Assembly (NCBI GenBank): GCA_021734835.1
Contig: JAIPIH010000002.1
Coordinates: forward strand, 1 to 64,000
DNA: 64,000 nt
DNA from: Candidatus Cloacimonadota bacterium
GTDB lineage: Bacteria > Cloacimonadota > Cloacimonadia > Cloacimonadales > TCS61
Direction: 5' to 3'
The notes under the pieces are model-generated. The model was not told the DNA's origin. It saw only the letters and a list, made by a program, of their open reading frames with translations, and did not search any database. The translations under genes were made by a program, and so were the position numbers. This document shows, in pieces, positions 33,620 through 42,451 of this stretch. Numbering within the stretch: the first letter of the stretch is position 1; every line of letters begins with the position of its first letter.

Positions 33620-34027
33620 ATGAAACTTGAGCATTATACCAAAATACCATTAGAAGAAGTGACAATGGAAGGCGCGAAAAAAGCTAAAATCAGATGGTTG
33701 ATTTCTGATAAAGATGATCCTCCTAACTTCGTAATGCGCATGTTCGAAGTAGAACCGGGTGGATTTACACCATTTCATGCCCACGAGTGGGAACATGAAA
33801 ATTTCATACTTGAGGGGTCTGGTGTGTTGGTAACAAAAGATGATGAATTACCTTTTAAAAAAGGTGATGTGATATATGTTGATCCGTTTATGGAACACAA
33901 TTATAAAAATACAGGAAAAGAGACATTAAGATTTCTTTGCCTAATCCCTTTAGAAAAGACCAATAAAGAAAAAAAAATTAAGCAAAATGTTAATCCTTTT
34001 GCTTCTGGAAAAGCGAATAATTGTTAA
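33620..34027 (+). CDS. Cupin-domain protein
   Basis: The 135-residue protein is a single cupin barrel. It shows PGGFTPFHAHEWEHENFILEG (metal-binding His, His and Glu of cupin motif 1) and GDVIYVDPFMEHNYKN (motif 2 with its His). The C-terminus is a short basic tail ending in Cys. Cupins of this size include metal-dependent isomerases, dioxygenases and sensors; no substrate can be given. GGAGGGG precedes the ATG. It is followed by an M42 peptidase 20 bases later. Confidence 0.85.
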   Translation: MKLEHYTKIPLEEVTMEGAKKAKIRWLISDKDDPPNFVMRMFEVEPGGFTPFHAHEWEHENFILEGSGVLVTKDDELPFKKGDVIYVDPFMEHNYKNTGKETLRFLCLIPLEKTNKEKKIKQNVNPFASGKANNC

Positions 34028-34047
34028 ATAAATAATAGGAGATAAAA

Positions 34048-35103
34048 ATGGAAAAAAAATTTTTTGAAGATTTAGTAACCGCACCCAGCCCTTCCGGCTT
34101 CGAACAGCCAGCGCAGGAAGTCTATAGAAATTTTGTAAGGAAGTTTGCTGACGATGTAAAAACTGATGTCCATGGAAATGTGATCGCTCATAAGAAGGGT
34201 ACAGGAAAGCTGCGAATAATGGTTTCCGGTCATGCTGATGAGATTGGATTGATGATCAAATATATCAATGATAAAGGCTTTATTCGATTTACAGCTATCG
34301 GCGGAATAGATCCAAGTTTATTACCCGGGATCAGAGTAAACATCTATCATGGTAAGAATGTGATACGCGGTATTATAGGAAGAAAACCGATCCATTTACT
34401 TAATGATGCAGACAGGAAAAAAGCTCCCAAGATCTCAGATCTTTGGATTGATATTGGAGCAAAAGATAAAAAAACTGCTGAGAAGAGAGTATGTGTTGGC
34501 GATCATATAACTTTTTCTCCCGGCATAGAAACATTATCAGGGAACATAATCACAACAAAAGCTACAGATAATAAGGCTGGAGTTTATGTTGTGGGCTGTT
34601 TGCTAAAAGAACTGGCGAACGAGAACTGTTCAACAAACATATACTCAGTATCATCAGTCCAGGAAGAAGTTGGATTAAGAGGAGCAAGAACCAGTGCTTT
34701 CGGAATTGATCCTCATATTGGCATTGCGATAGATGTTACTCATGCTACTGATTATCCGGGAATGAATAAAGATCAGATGGGAGATGTTGCCTTAGAAAAA
34801 GGACCCTCAATTTCGGTTGGGCCTAATATTAATCCTAAGGTATTTGAGCTTCTAAAAAAAGCAGGAGATAACGCTAAGATCAAATATCAAATCGAAGCGG
34901 CTCCGAGGGGAACAGGTACAGATGCAAATGCTATTCAGATAACAAGGGCAGGTGTAGCTGCAGGTCTTATCAGTATCCCGAATCGATACATGCATACTCC
35001 AAGTGAAATGATCTCTTTTAAAGATCTTGACGGTGCTGTAAAACTTTTAGCTGAATTTGTAAGGTTAATTGACGATAATACTGATTTTATTCCTCAAATA
35101 TAA
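34048..35103 (+). CDS. M42-family metallo-aminopeptidase
   Basis: The 351-residue enzyme matches the M42 (TET aminopeptidase / former endoglucanase M) family. It has the start APSPSGFEQPAQEVYR, the first metal ligand in VSGHADEIGLM, a bridging Asp in TKATDNKAGVYV, the catalytic Glu pair in VQEEVGLRGARTS, a later Asp in IAIDVTHATDYPG, and the final His in RYMHTPSE. Members assemble into dodecameric TET particles that degrade peptides in the cytoplasm. The clear metal set indicates an active enzyme. A terminator follows. Confidence 0.94.
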   Translation: MEKKFFEDLVTAPSPSGFEQPAQEVYRNFVRKFADDVKTDVHGNVIAHKKGTGKLRIMVSGHADEIGLMIKYINDKGFIRFTAIGGIDPSLLPGIRVNIYHGKNVIRGIIGRKPIHLLNDADRKKAPKISDLWIDIGAKDKKTAEKRVCVGDHITFSPGIETLSGNIITTKATDNKAGVYVVGCLLKELANENCSTNIYSVSSVQEEVGLRGARTSAFGIDPHIGIAIDVTHATDYPGMNKDQMGDVALEKGPSISVGPNINPKVFELLKKAGDNAKIKYQIEAAPRGTGTDANAIQITRAGVAAGLISIPNRYMHTPSEMISFKDLDGAVKLLAEFVRLIDDNTDFIPQI

Positions 35104-35112
35104 TCAATAAAT

Positions 35113-35146
35113 TGGGTAAAGAACTTTATCCCTTTACCCATTTTTT
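35113..35146 (+). terminator. Intrinsic terminator after the M42 peptidase
   Basis: TGGGTAAAG (35113-35121) pairs with CTTTACCCA (35132-35140) and is followed by six T residues. It separates the peptidase unit from the ABC exporter operon. Confidence 0.88.
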
Positions 35147-35156
35147 ATGAAATAAT

Positions 35157-35906
35157 ATGATAGAAGTAAGAAACTTAACCAAAACCTTTTTACAGAAAAA
35201 TGGAGAAGAACTGTTTGCAGTTAATGATCTCTCGTTTAAAGCGCATAAGAGAGAAATAGTTGTTCTTCTTGGTGTGAATGGAGCTGGGAAAACAACAACT
35301 ATGAGAATGTTGTCAACAGTACTGCAGCCAACTTCCGGTACAGCAACTCTGGAAGGTTTTGATCTGAAAAAAAATCCTCGTGATGTGAGAGCAAATCTCG
35401 GTTTTCTTTCCAGCGATACAGGTCTTTATGCCCGCTTGACTGCTCGTGAAATAATAACTTACTTTGCCAGACTTTACGATGTAGAAGATTATGCCATTGA
35501 AACTCGGATCTCAAACCTTACAAAGCTCCTGGATATGCACGATTTTCTTGATAAAAAGATTGATCTACTTTCTACAGGAATGAAACAGAAAGTATCAATC
35601 GCCAGGTCTATTATCCATGATCCACCTGTAATGATCTTTGATGAACCTACGGCCGGTCTGGATATTCTCACAGCAAAAAATATTGTATCATTTATAAATC
35701 AATGTAAAGAAGAAGGGAAATGTGTACTTTTTTCCACGCATATCATGAGAGAAGCAGAACGCATTGCTGATAAAATTGTGATGATCCATAGAGGAAAATT
35801 GCTGGCTGAAGGGAGTTGGGAAGATTTCATGACAGAGACCGGCTTACATGATCTGGACGATATCTTCATCCATTATGTAAATAAAATCGATGGGGAAGAT
35901 GAATGA
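35157..35906 (+). CDS. NatA-like ABC transporter ATP-binding protein
   Basis: The 249-residue ATPase shows Walker A GVNGAGKTTTMRM, the Q-loop region, LSTGMKQKVSIARSI (signature) and Walker B MIFDEPTAGLD, then FSTHIMREAERIAD. The LSTGMKQK signature is typical of the NatA/CcmA-like exporters that pair with ABC-2 permeases. Its TGA overlaps the permease ATG. In Bacillus, NatAB exports sodium; here the substrate is not known. Confidence 0.93.
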   Translation: MIEVRNLTKTFLQKNGEELFAVNDLSFKAHKREIVVLLGVNGAGKTTTMRMLSTVLQPTSGTATLEGFDLKKNPRDVRANLGFLSSDTGLYARLTAREIITYFARLYDVEDYAIETRISNLTKLLDMHDFLDKKIDLLSTGMKQKVSIARSIIHDPPVMIFDEPTAGLDILTAKNIVSFINQCKEEGKCVLFSTHIMREAERIADKIVMIHRGKLLAEGSWEDFMTETGLHDLDDIFIHYVNKIDGEDE

Positions 35907-37918
35907 ATTTAAAGAAAATAATCGTAATTTACAAAAAAGAACTCCTTGATCTAGTTCGTGATAAAAGGACCGTAGTTACTTCGTTTATTTTACCCGTAAT
36001 TTTATACCCCTTGTTAATGATAGGATTTTCATCAATGATGGCACGTCAAGAGACTAAGCTGGAGCAGCAGCAAATAGTCATCTATATCAATGATGAAGTT
36101 CAGGACAGGGATACAGATGCTTTGAAAAGATCATTATCAGAGCTTGAAACAATTCAGATAATGGAAGAAAAACCAAATTTTGATAATATTACTTACATAA
36201 ACTTGTTAAAAGGTAAAACTATTCAAGCTGTAGTAAATATCAGAGACAGCTTATCTTCAACCGGCTATAGGATTTTGGATATTACTTGTTATTACGATGA
36301 AACTTCAGAAAAAAGTTCGGTGGCATATAGAAAGATCAACGATAAACTGTATGAAATTGAAGAGGAACTAGTTAGCGAGAGGCTAAATGAGATAAAGATC
36401 AACAATGAGATATTAAATGCGATTGAACTGAAAAAGGAGAACATTGCCCCACCTGAACAAATGGTGGGATTCATTGTAGGTAAGTTTCTACCTTATTTGT
36501 TGATCATCTTAACAATAAGTGGTGCTTCCGTAATAGCTTCCGATCTGATTGCCGGTGAAAAAGAGCGTGGCACACTTGAAACAATTTTAATCAGTGCGGC
36601 CAGAAGAAATGAACTTGTTATAGGAAAATATCTTACAATTATCACGATCTCAATTATTACGGTTCTGTTAAACTTATTCAGTATGTATCTTTCATTTCAA
36701 CATATATTTATGCAAATGGGATCGCAAATAAACGAGTTTCATTTACCTGTTTGGAATTTTGCGCTGATCTTACTTTTAATGCTTCCTTTGATCACTTTTT
36801 TTTCGGCAATTCTATTATCAATCTCGAGTTATTCACGCAATATTAAAGAAGCTCAGAGTTATCAAATGCCATTGATCTTTGGTGCTATTATGCTCTCTAT
36901 GGTAAGTTTCTTGCCCGGATTTGAATTGAATTTTGGATTCGCACTCATACCGATCGTAAATTTCTCGCTTTTGATGCGAGATATCATGCTTAATAATTTT
37001 AATCCATATTTGTTCTTTGTTGTTATTGGCTCTACGGTAATATTAGATATTGTGACAGTTTATATATCAATTAAACTATTTCACAGTGAAAAAATACTCT
37101 TCAGAACTGCGGAAGATAAATCCTTGAAATTCTGGGGTAAAAACAAGAGAAATATACTTAATACTCAATTTGTAATAGTATATTATGTTATTATTCTGAT
37201 CGCCCTTTATTATCTCGGTGGAAGCTGGCAAATGAAGGATATTTTCTCCGGTTTGATCAAAACACAAATATTTATCATCATCCTGCCGGTAATATTGATT
37301 TTGAGAATTTCAAAAACAGATTTAAGATCAGCTCTAAAACTTCATAATACAAAACCTATAAACTATCTTATGGTTTTCATAGCTGCTTTGCCCCTGCTTT
37401 TACTTTCCGGAATTATAGCACAATTGATAAATATGATCTTTCCTGTTTCTAAGGCATATTTAGAAACTATGAAGGATCTTGTGACAATGCAGCAGCATGG
37501 CTTACTATTTACAATATTCGTTGTAGGAGTATTACCGGGAATTTGTGAAGAAGTCATGTTCAGAGGTTTTATTCTAAGCTCCTTTAGGAAAAAAGGAGTA
37601 TGGGCAGGAATTGTTGTTACGGCTGTATTATTCGGAGCCTTTCATCTTGATCCCTTCAGAATGCTGCCAGTAACTCTGCTGGGAATTTGGCTGGGATATT
37701 TAGCAATTAAAACCAGATCTTTGTATGTGCCTATTCTAGCTCATTTTCTACATAATTCACTTACCGTTTTGATCTCAAATTATTCTGATAGGCTAGCTTG
37801 GATGAGTTTTATCTTCAAAGATGAAAACATTGCCTATTGGACTGTAATTCCAGCCTTAGTGATCCTCTATTTTGTAATTGCAGGATTTCATAAAGTAAAT
37901 CCCGAAATGGTTGATTAA
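35903..37918 (+). CDS. ABC-2 permease fused to a CPBP intramembrane protease (NatB-like)
   Basis: The 671-residue protein has an ABC-2 permease half: a TM helix near residue 25, a long extracytoplasmic loop, then about five TM helices with the segment ASDLIAGEKERGTLETIL. The C-terminal half (about 440-670) is a CPBP/Abi glutamic protease-type domain with PGICEEVMFRGFIL (EExxxR), FGAFHLDP and HFLHNSLTV, the three family motifs. This fusion occurs in many bacteria, but the reason for joining a protease to the exporter is unknown. It overlaps the ATPase gene. Confidence 0.93.
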   Translation: MNLKKIIVIYKKELLDLVRDKRTVVTSFILPVILYPLLMIGFSSMMARQETKLEQQQIVIYINDEVQDRDTDALKRSLSELETIQIMEEKPNFDNITYINLLKGKTIQAVVNIRDSLSSTGYRILDITCYYDETSEKSSVAYRKINDKLYEIEEELVSERLNEIKINNEILNAIELKKENIAPPEQMVGFIVGKFLPYLLIILTISGASVIASDLIAGEKERGTLETILISAARRNELVIGKYLTIITISIITVLLNLFSMYLSFQHIFMQMGSQINEFHLPVWNFALILLLMLPLITFFSAILLSISSYSRNIKEAQSYQMPLIFGAIMLSMVSFLPGFELNFGFALIPIVNFSLLMRDIMLNNFNPYLFFVVIGSTVILDIVTVYISIKLFHSEKILFRTAEDKSLKFWGKNKRNILNTQFVIVYYVIILIALYYLGGSWQMKDIFSGLIKTQIFIIILPVILILRISKTDLRSALKLHNTKPINYLMVFIAALPLLLLSGIIAQLINMIFPVSKAYLETMKDLVTMQQHGLLFTIFVVGVLPGICEEVMFRGFILSSFRKKGVWAGIVVTAVLFGAFHLDPFRMLPVTLLGIWLGYLAIKTRSLYVPILAHFLHNSLTVLISNYSDRLAWMSFIFKDENIAYWTVIPALVILYFVIAGFHKVNPEMVD

Positions 37919-37979
37919 TATACGAGCTTTTACTTTAATTACTTATGAATATACATAAAAAATTTATTTTGGAGTTAAT

Positions 37980-39818
37980 ATGTGCGGAATTGTTGGTTAT
38001 ATAGGAAAAAAGAATGCAACACCTATAATTATTGAGGGTATCAAGCGTTTGGAATATCGCGGCTATGATAGCTCTGGTATTGCTATCATCGATGATGATA
38101 ACAATTTGAAGATTTTTAAAGAAGCGGGGAAGATCATAGAATTGGAAAGATCTTTACCATCTCCAGACGAATCTTTCGGTAATATCGGAATTGCTCACAC
38201 TAGATGGGCTACACATGGTGAACCGAGTAAAACAAATGCTCATCCGCATTCCAGTTGCAATAATACTATTGCGCTTGTTCATAATGGGATAATCGAGAAT
38301 TATAAAAACTTGAGAAGCAAACTAGAAATGGAAGATCATGTTTTCAAAAGTGAAACAGATACCGAAATCCTTGCACATCTTATCGAAAAGTTTTTAACAA
38401 TTGAAAATGATCTGACAAGAGCTGTGCAATGTGCATTGAAATTGGTCGAAGGTACTTTCGGAGTCGCAGTTATCAGTAAAGATCATCCTGGTAAATTAGT
38501 AGCCGCTCGAAAAGGAAGTCCGCTGATCCTGGGAATCGGCAAAAATGAGTTTTTTATTACTTCGGATATAGCTGCTATTATTATCCATACAAAAAAAGTG
38601 ATCTATTTGGAAGATAACGAAATTATCACAATTACGAACGATGACTTTCAACTGACAAATTTACAAAATGAAAGCATAGAAGCAAATATTTCAATTGTTG
38701 ATTGGGATGTATCCTCAATAAATAAAGGTGAATATAAACACTTTATGCTGAAAGAGATCTTTGAGCAGCCTACATCCATCAATAATGCGTTTAGAGGACG
38801 TCTGCATGAAAGATTATCAACTGTTAGGCTGGGTGGGTTGAACATGACAGGCGAAGAGCTTAGACGAGTTAAAATGCTGCAAATAATTGCTTGCGGTACA
38901 TCTTGGCATGCTGCTCTGATAGGAAAGTACTTGATTGAAGGCTTGGCTAGAATTCCGGTAGAAGTTGAATATGCGAGTGAATATAGATATCGAAATCCGA
39001 TCATCCCCGAAGATACGATAGTTTTTGTTATTAGCCAATCAGGCGAAACAGCTGACACACTTGCAGGTCTAAGAGAAGCGCAGGCAAAAGGAGCAAGAGT
39101 TTTGGGAATAACCAACACTATTGGTAGTACAATTGCCCGGGAATCAGATGGTGGTGTTTATATCCATGCTGGAGTAGAGATCGGTGTTGCTTCTACCAAA
39201 GCTTTTACATCTCAAGTAACTATTTTAACTTTAATTGCTGTTTTACTGGGCAGGATGAAAGATCTGCAACCGACTTTTGGAAAGTCTTTTATCAAAGAGC
39301 TTTATGATATCCCAAAGAAAGTCGAAGAAATATTAGCAAAAAATGATGAGATAAGAGAAATCGCAAAATCGATCAAGGATTCGAATAATGCACTTTATCT
39401 TGGAAGAGGCGCAAATTATCCTGTAGCGCTGGAAGGCGCATTAAAATTAAAGGAGATCTCCTATATCCATGCTGAAGGATATCCGGCGGCAGAGATGAAA
39501 CACGGTCCCATTGCGCTGATAGATGAAAATATGCCGGTTATAGCTATCGCTCCGGATGATGCGATATACGACAAAATAATTTCGAATCTGCAGGAAGTTA
39601 AAGCCAGAAACGGGCGAATAATTACAATCGCCACAGAAGGTGATGAGAAAATCAAACAAATATCTGAAAGTGTGATCTATATTCCTAAAACAATTCGGAC
39701 TCTCCAACCTTTGTTAACAGTTATCCCGCTTCAACTTTTGGCATATCACGTTGCAGATTTACGTGGTTTGGATGTAGATCAGCCCAGGAATCTAGCAAAA
39801 AGCGTTACTGTTGAATAA
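37980..39818 (+). CDS. glmS: Glutamine--fructose-6-phosphate aminotransferase (isomerizing)
   Basis: The 612-residue enzyme makes glucosamine 6-phosphate, the first amino sugar for peptidoglycan and lipopolysaccharide. The N-terminal glutaminase starts with the catalytic Cys directly after Met (MCGIVGYIGKK) and shows RWATHGEPS. Two SIS domains follow, with ACGTSWHAALIGKY, SQSGETADTL and the C-terminal DQPRNLAKSVTVE. Length is standard. GGAG precedes the ATG. No glmS ribozyme is visible in the short 61-base leader. recO follows after two bases. Confidence 0.97.
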   Translation: MCGIVGYIGKKNATPIIIEGIKRLEYRGYDSSGIAIIDDDNNLKIFKEAGKIIELERSLPSPDESFGNIGIAHTRWATHGEPSKTNAHPHSSCNNTIALVHNGIIENYKNLRSKLEMEDHVFKSETDTEILAHLIEKFLTIENDLTRAVQCALKLVEGTFGVAVISKDHPGKLVAARKGSPLILGIGKNEFFITSDIAAIIIHTKKVIYLEDNEIITITNDDFQLTNLQNESIEANISIVDWDVSSINKGEYKHFMLKEIFEQPTSINNAFRGRLHERLSTVRLGGLNMTGEELRRVKMLQIIACGTSWHAALIGKYLIEGLARIPVEVEYASEYRYRNPIIPEDTIVFVISQSGETADTLAGLREAQAKGARVLGITNTIGSTIARESDGGVYIHAGVEIGVASTKAFTSQVTILTLIAVLLGRMKDLQPTFGKSFIKELYDIPKKVEEILAKNDEIREIAKSIKDSNNALYLGRGANYPVALEGALKLKEISYIHAEGYPAAEMKHGPIALIDENMPVIAIAPDDAIYDKIISNLQEVKARNGRIITIATEGDEKIKQISESVIYIPKTIRTLQPLLTVIPLQLLAYHVADLRGLDVDQPRNLAKSVTVE

Positions 39819-39820
39819 CC

Positions 39821-40564
39821 ATGGGTAGAGAGTTACAAGTAAATGGTATTATAATAAAAAAAGTTAAATTTCGTGAAACAAGTCTAATACTGGATGTTTT
39901 CACTCCAAGATTAGGTAAGATTAATGTTATTGCCAAAGGTGTAAGAAAAGCAAACAGTAAAGATATTGGTTTATTTGAGATTCTGAATGAGCTGGAGTTT
40001 GAGCTTTATAAAAATCCTCAATCTGAATGGTATATTTATAAAACTTCTAGTTTAACTCAGGCACATTTATTTAATATAAATTATACTTGTAGCATTCTCC
40101 TGCAGGCAGCAGTAGAGGTCATCAGGCAAATTATAATTCCAGAAGATGATTCAAAAGCTGTCTATTCCTTATTAACTGAATATTTTAAATTCACCAAACA
40201 AGTTAATAAAAATGGAATTGCTATTTTTTGGCGGTTTTTATTAAAATTAACAAAAATAATTGGAATTGAAATAAATATCATAGATTGTGTTATCTGTTCT
40301 AAAAATAAAAAATTTAGTGCGTATTTTCCTCAAAAACATGGTTTTATCTGTGAAGCTTGTTATCATCCGGGATTTGATGATCAGATCTTTAAAATTAACA
40401 AAGATTCAGCAGAAATATTAAGGATAATGCATAGCATTGGAAATTCCCTGAATGAACTTTCAATCTCAAAATCTACCGTAAAGCAGCTTAATCAGATCTT
40501 TCTTATACACTTAGCAGAGCATTTTCATAAGAAGATTCACTTAAAAAGTATGGAATTATTATAA
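39821..40564 (+). CDS. recO: DNA repair protein RecO
   Basis: The 247-residue protein has the RecO N-terminal OB fold (IIIKKVKFRETSLILDVFTPRLGKINVIAKGVRK). A helical domain and a zinc-binding motif follow, with Cys pairs in DCVICSKNK and GFICEACYHPG. It anneals single strands and helps load RecA with RecR and RecF; recF is at 25664. It begins two bases after glmS, so the genes are co-transcribed. Confidence 0.92.
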   Translation: MGRELQVNGIIIKKVKFRETSLILDVFTPRLGKINVIAKGVRKANSKDIGLFEILNELEFELYKNPQSEWYIYKTSSLTQAHLFNINYTCSILLQAAVEVIRQIIIPEDDSKAVYSLLTEYFKFTKQVNKNGIAIFWRFLLKLTKIIGIEINIIDCVICSKNKKFSAYFPQKHGFICEACYHPGFDDQIFKINKDSAEILRIMHSIGNSLNELSISKSTVKQLNQIFLIHLAEHFHKKIHLKSMELL

Positions 40565-40689
40565 TGGCATTCCTCTCACATATCATAGATTTGAGTTTCA
40601 GGGAGTGTTAAAAAAATTGCAAGTTGGATTATAATTATCATAAAACCATAAGAATTGACAAATTAAGTCTTCCTAATTTTCTGACAAAC

Positions 40690-41682
40690 ATGAAAAAGAA
40701 AGATATATATAAGCTGGTAATATTTGTGATTATATTTGCCTTTGCAGCATATCGCTATCAAACCAGAACATACACTGCAAAAAAATCTAAGTTCTTATTA
40801 GATACATTGATTGAAATCAAGCTCACTACTAAAGAGAAAGATACAGAAAAGATATTTGAAAGTGCTTTTCAGCTGATAGAAGATTATGAAAACCAGCATT
40901 CTTTCTTTAGAAATGGAAGTGATCTCTGGAATTTCAATAATAACGTGATCGATAGTCTATTGCTCGATGATGATCTTAGATCAATATTGGATGTTTCAGC
41001 AGAGCTGTACAGTAAGACAAATGGACATTATGATGTTACGATTGGAGTCTTATCTGAGATTTGGGATTTTAATAATTCTATTGTTCCCGATAGCAGTAAG
41101 ATTGAGAATGCAATCATGAATACAGGATTTAATAAATTAACTTTTAGGGACGGATATTTAACTAAACCTCAAAATTTCAAACTTAATTTAGGCAGTTTAG
41201 CCAAAGGTTTTATAATTGATAAAACAGTGAATTACTTACAACAGCAGAATGTTATCTCAGGATTTGTTAACGCCGGAGGAGATATTCGCATCTTTGGAAC
41301 TAAAAAGCCAATTAAAATTGGAATAATTCATCCTAGAAGTGAATCCAATGAATTGATTGATCTTCTTTTGATAGGTAACGAGTCTGTGGTCACATCCGGA
41401 GATTATGAGCGTTTTTTTATTAAAGACGGGAAAAGATATCACCATATCATTGACGCTAAAACCGGTTATCCATCACATTATGCAATTTCGGTAACAGTTG
41501 TTGGAGAAACAGCCCTCGTAGCAGATGCTTATTCAACAGCTTTATTTGTATTACCGCTGGATAAGGCTATGGACCTTGCTCAAAGAAACAAGATCATGGC
41601 AGCATTTTATTATTTTGATGAAGATAAGATCAAAAGAATTGAAACTAAAGAAATGAAGGACTATTATGAAAGGAAAAATTGA
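40690..41682 (+). CDS. apbE: FAD:protein FMN transferase (ApbE)
   Basis: The ATG at 40690 (MKKKDIYKLVIF) is preferred because it gives a clean membrane-anchor start; a TTG at 40624 lacks a well-placed ribosome binding site. The 330-residue protein has an N-terminal TM anchor, LLDTLIEIKL, DVTIGVLSEIW, LGSLAKGFIIDKTV, NAGGDIRIFG and HHIIDAKTGYPS, the flavin-binding motifs of ApbE. It attaches FMN to Thr residues of exported or membrane flavoproteins such as Rnf/Nqr subunits. Its end overlaps folE2 by 17 bases. Confidence 0.9.
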   Translation: MKKKDIYKLVIFVIIFAFAAYRYQTRTYTAKKSKFLLDTLIEIKLTTKEKDTEKIFESAFQLIEDYENQHSFFRNGSDLWNFNNNVIDSLLLDDDLRSILDVSAELYSKTNGHYDVTIGVLSEIWDFNNSIVPDSSKIENAIMNTGFNKLTFRDGYLTKPQNFKLNLGSLAKGFIIDKTVNYLQQQNVISGFVNAGGDIRIFGTKKPIKIGIIHPRSESNELIDLLLIGNESVVTSGDYERFFIKDGKRYHHIIDAKTGYPSHYAISVTVVGETALVADAYSTALFVLPLDKAMDLAQRNKIMAAFYYFDEDKIKRIETKEMKDYYERKN

Positions 41683-42451
41683 TATTCAAAATCTAAAGGA
41701 TACAAGAAAAGTTACGATCAACAAAGTTGGTGTTAAGAATGTGCAATATCCGATTATAGTTGAAGATAGAAAAAATAAATTTCAAAATACAGTTGCAGAT
41801 CTTGATATTTATGTGGAACTGCCTCATCATCATCGGGGTACACATATGAGCAGGTTTCTAGAAGTCCTTAATCATTTTCATAAAGAAAATTTAATTGGTA
41901 ATTTACCGGAATTTCTCGCTGAGATCAAAAAAGCACTTAATGCTGACTATTCTTATGTAAATATAAGATTTCCATATTTTATTAACAAAATAGCTCCCAT
42001 CTCCAAAACTAAATCACTACTCTCTTATAATTGTTTCTTTAAAGCATCATTAGGATACGAATTCAAAATGAAGTTAGGAGTGGAAGTTCCGGTTACTACA
42101 TTGTGTCCCTGCTCAAAAGAGATCAGTGAAAACGGAGCTCATAGTCAAAGATCTGTGGTGAGTATAGAATTATCTTATCACGATTTTATCTGGCTGGAAG
42201 AAATAATTGAGACAATTGAGAAGTGTGCTAGTTGTGAAATTTATTCTTTGTTGAAAAGAGTTGATGAAAAATATGTTACTGAGAAAGCGTATAATAACCC
42301 AAGATTCGTAGAAGATATAGTTAGAGAAGTTACATTGGAATTTCAAAAGGATGATAGAATAGACTGGTTCAAAGTTCAATCAGAGAATTTTGAATCGATC
42401 CATAATCACAACGCTTATGCTTGTGTAGAACATTTTAAAGGAAAGGAATGA
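41666..42451 (+). CDS. folE2: GTP cyclohydrolase FolE2
   Basis: The 261-residue enzyme converts GTP to 7,8-dihydroneopterin triphosphate for folate or queuosine synthesis. Family motifs are ELPHHHRGTHMSRFLEVL near residue 52, VPVTTLCPCSKEISENGAHSQ (the metal-ligand Cys and the catalytic region), and NPRFVEDIVREV. FolE2 works with metals other than zinc, unlike FolE. AGGA precedes the ATG inside the apbE gene, and its stop overlaps the next start (ATGA). Confidence 0.95.
   Translation: MKGKIDIQNLKDTRKVTINKVGVKNVQYPIIVEDRKNKFQNTVADLDIYVELPHHHRGTHMSRFLEVLNHFHKENLIGNLPEFLAEIKKALNADYSYVNIRFPYFINKIAPISKTKSLLSYNCFFKASLGYEFKMKLGVEVPVTTLCPCSKEISENGAHSQRSVVSIELSYHDFIWLEEIIETIEKCASCEIYSLLKRVDEKYVTEKAYNNPRFVEDIVREVTLEFQKDDRIDWFKVQSENFESIHNHNAYACVEHFKGKE

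Noticed and set aside
37919-37979. glmS ribozyme in the glmS leader
   Set aside because: The leader is only 61 bases, too short for the ribozyme, and shows no matching structure.
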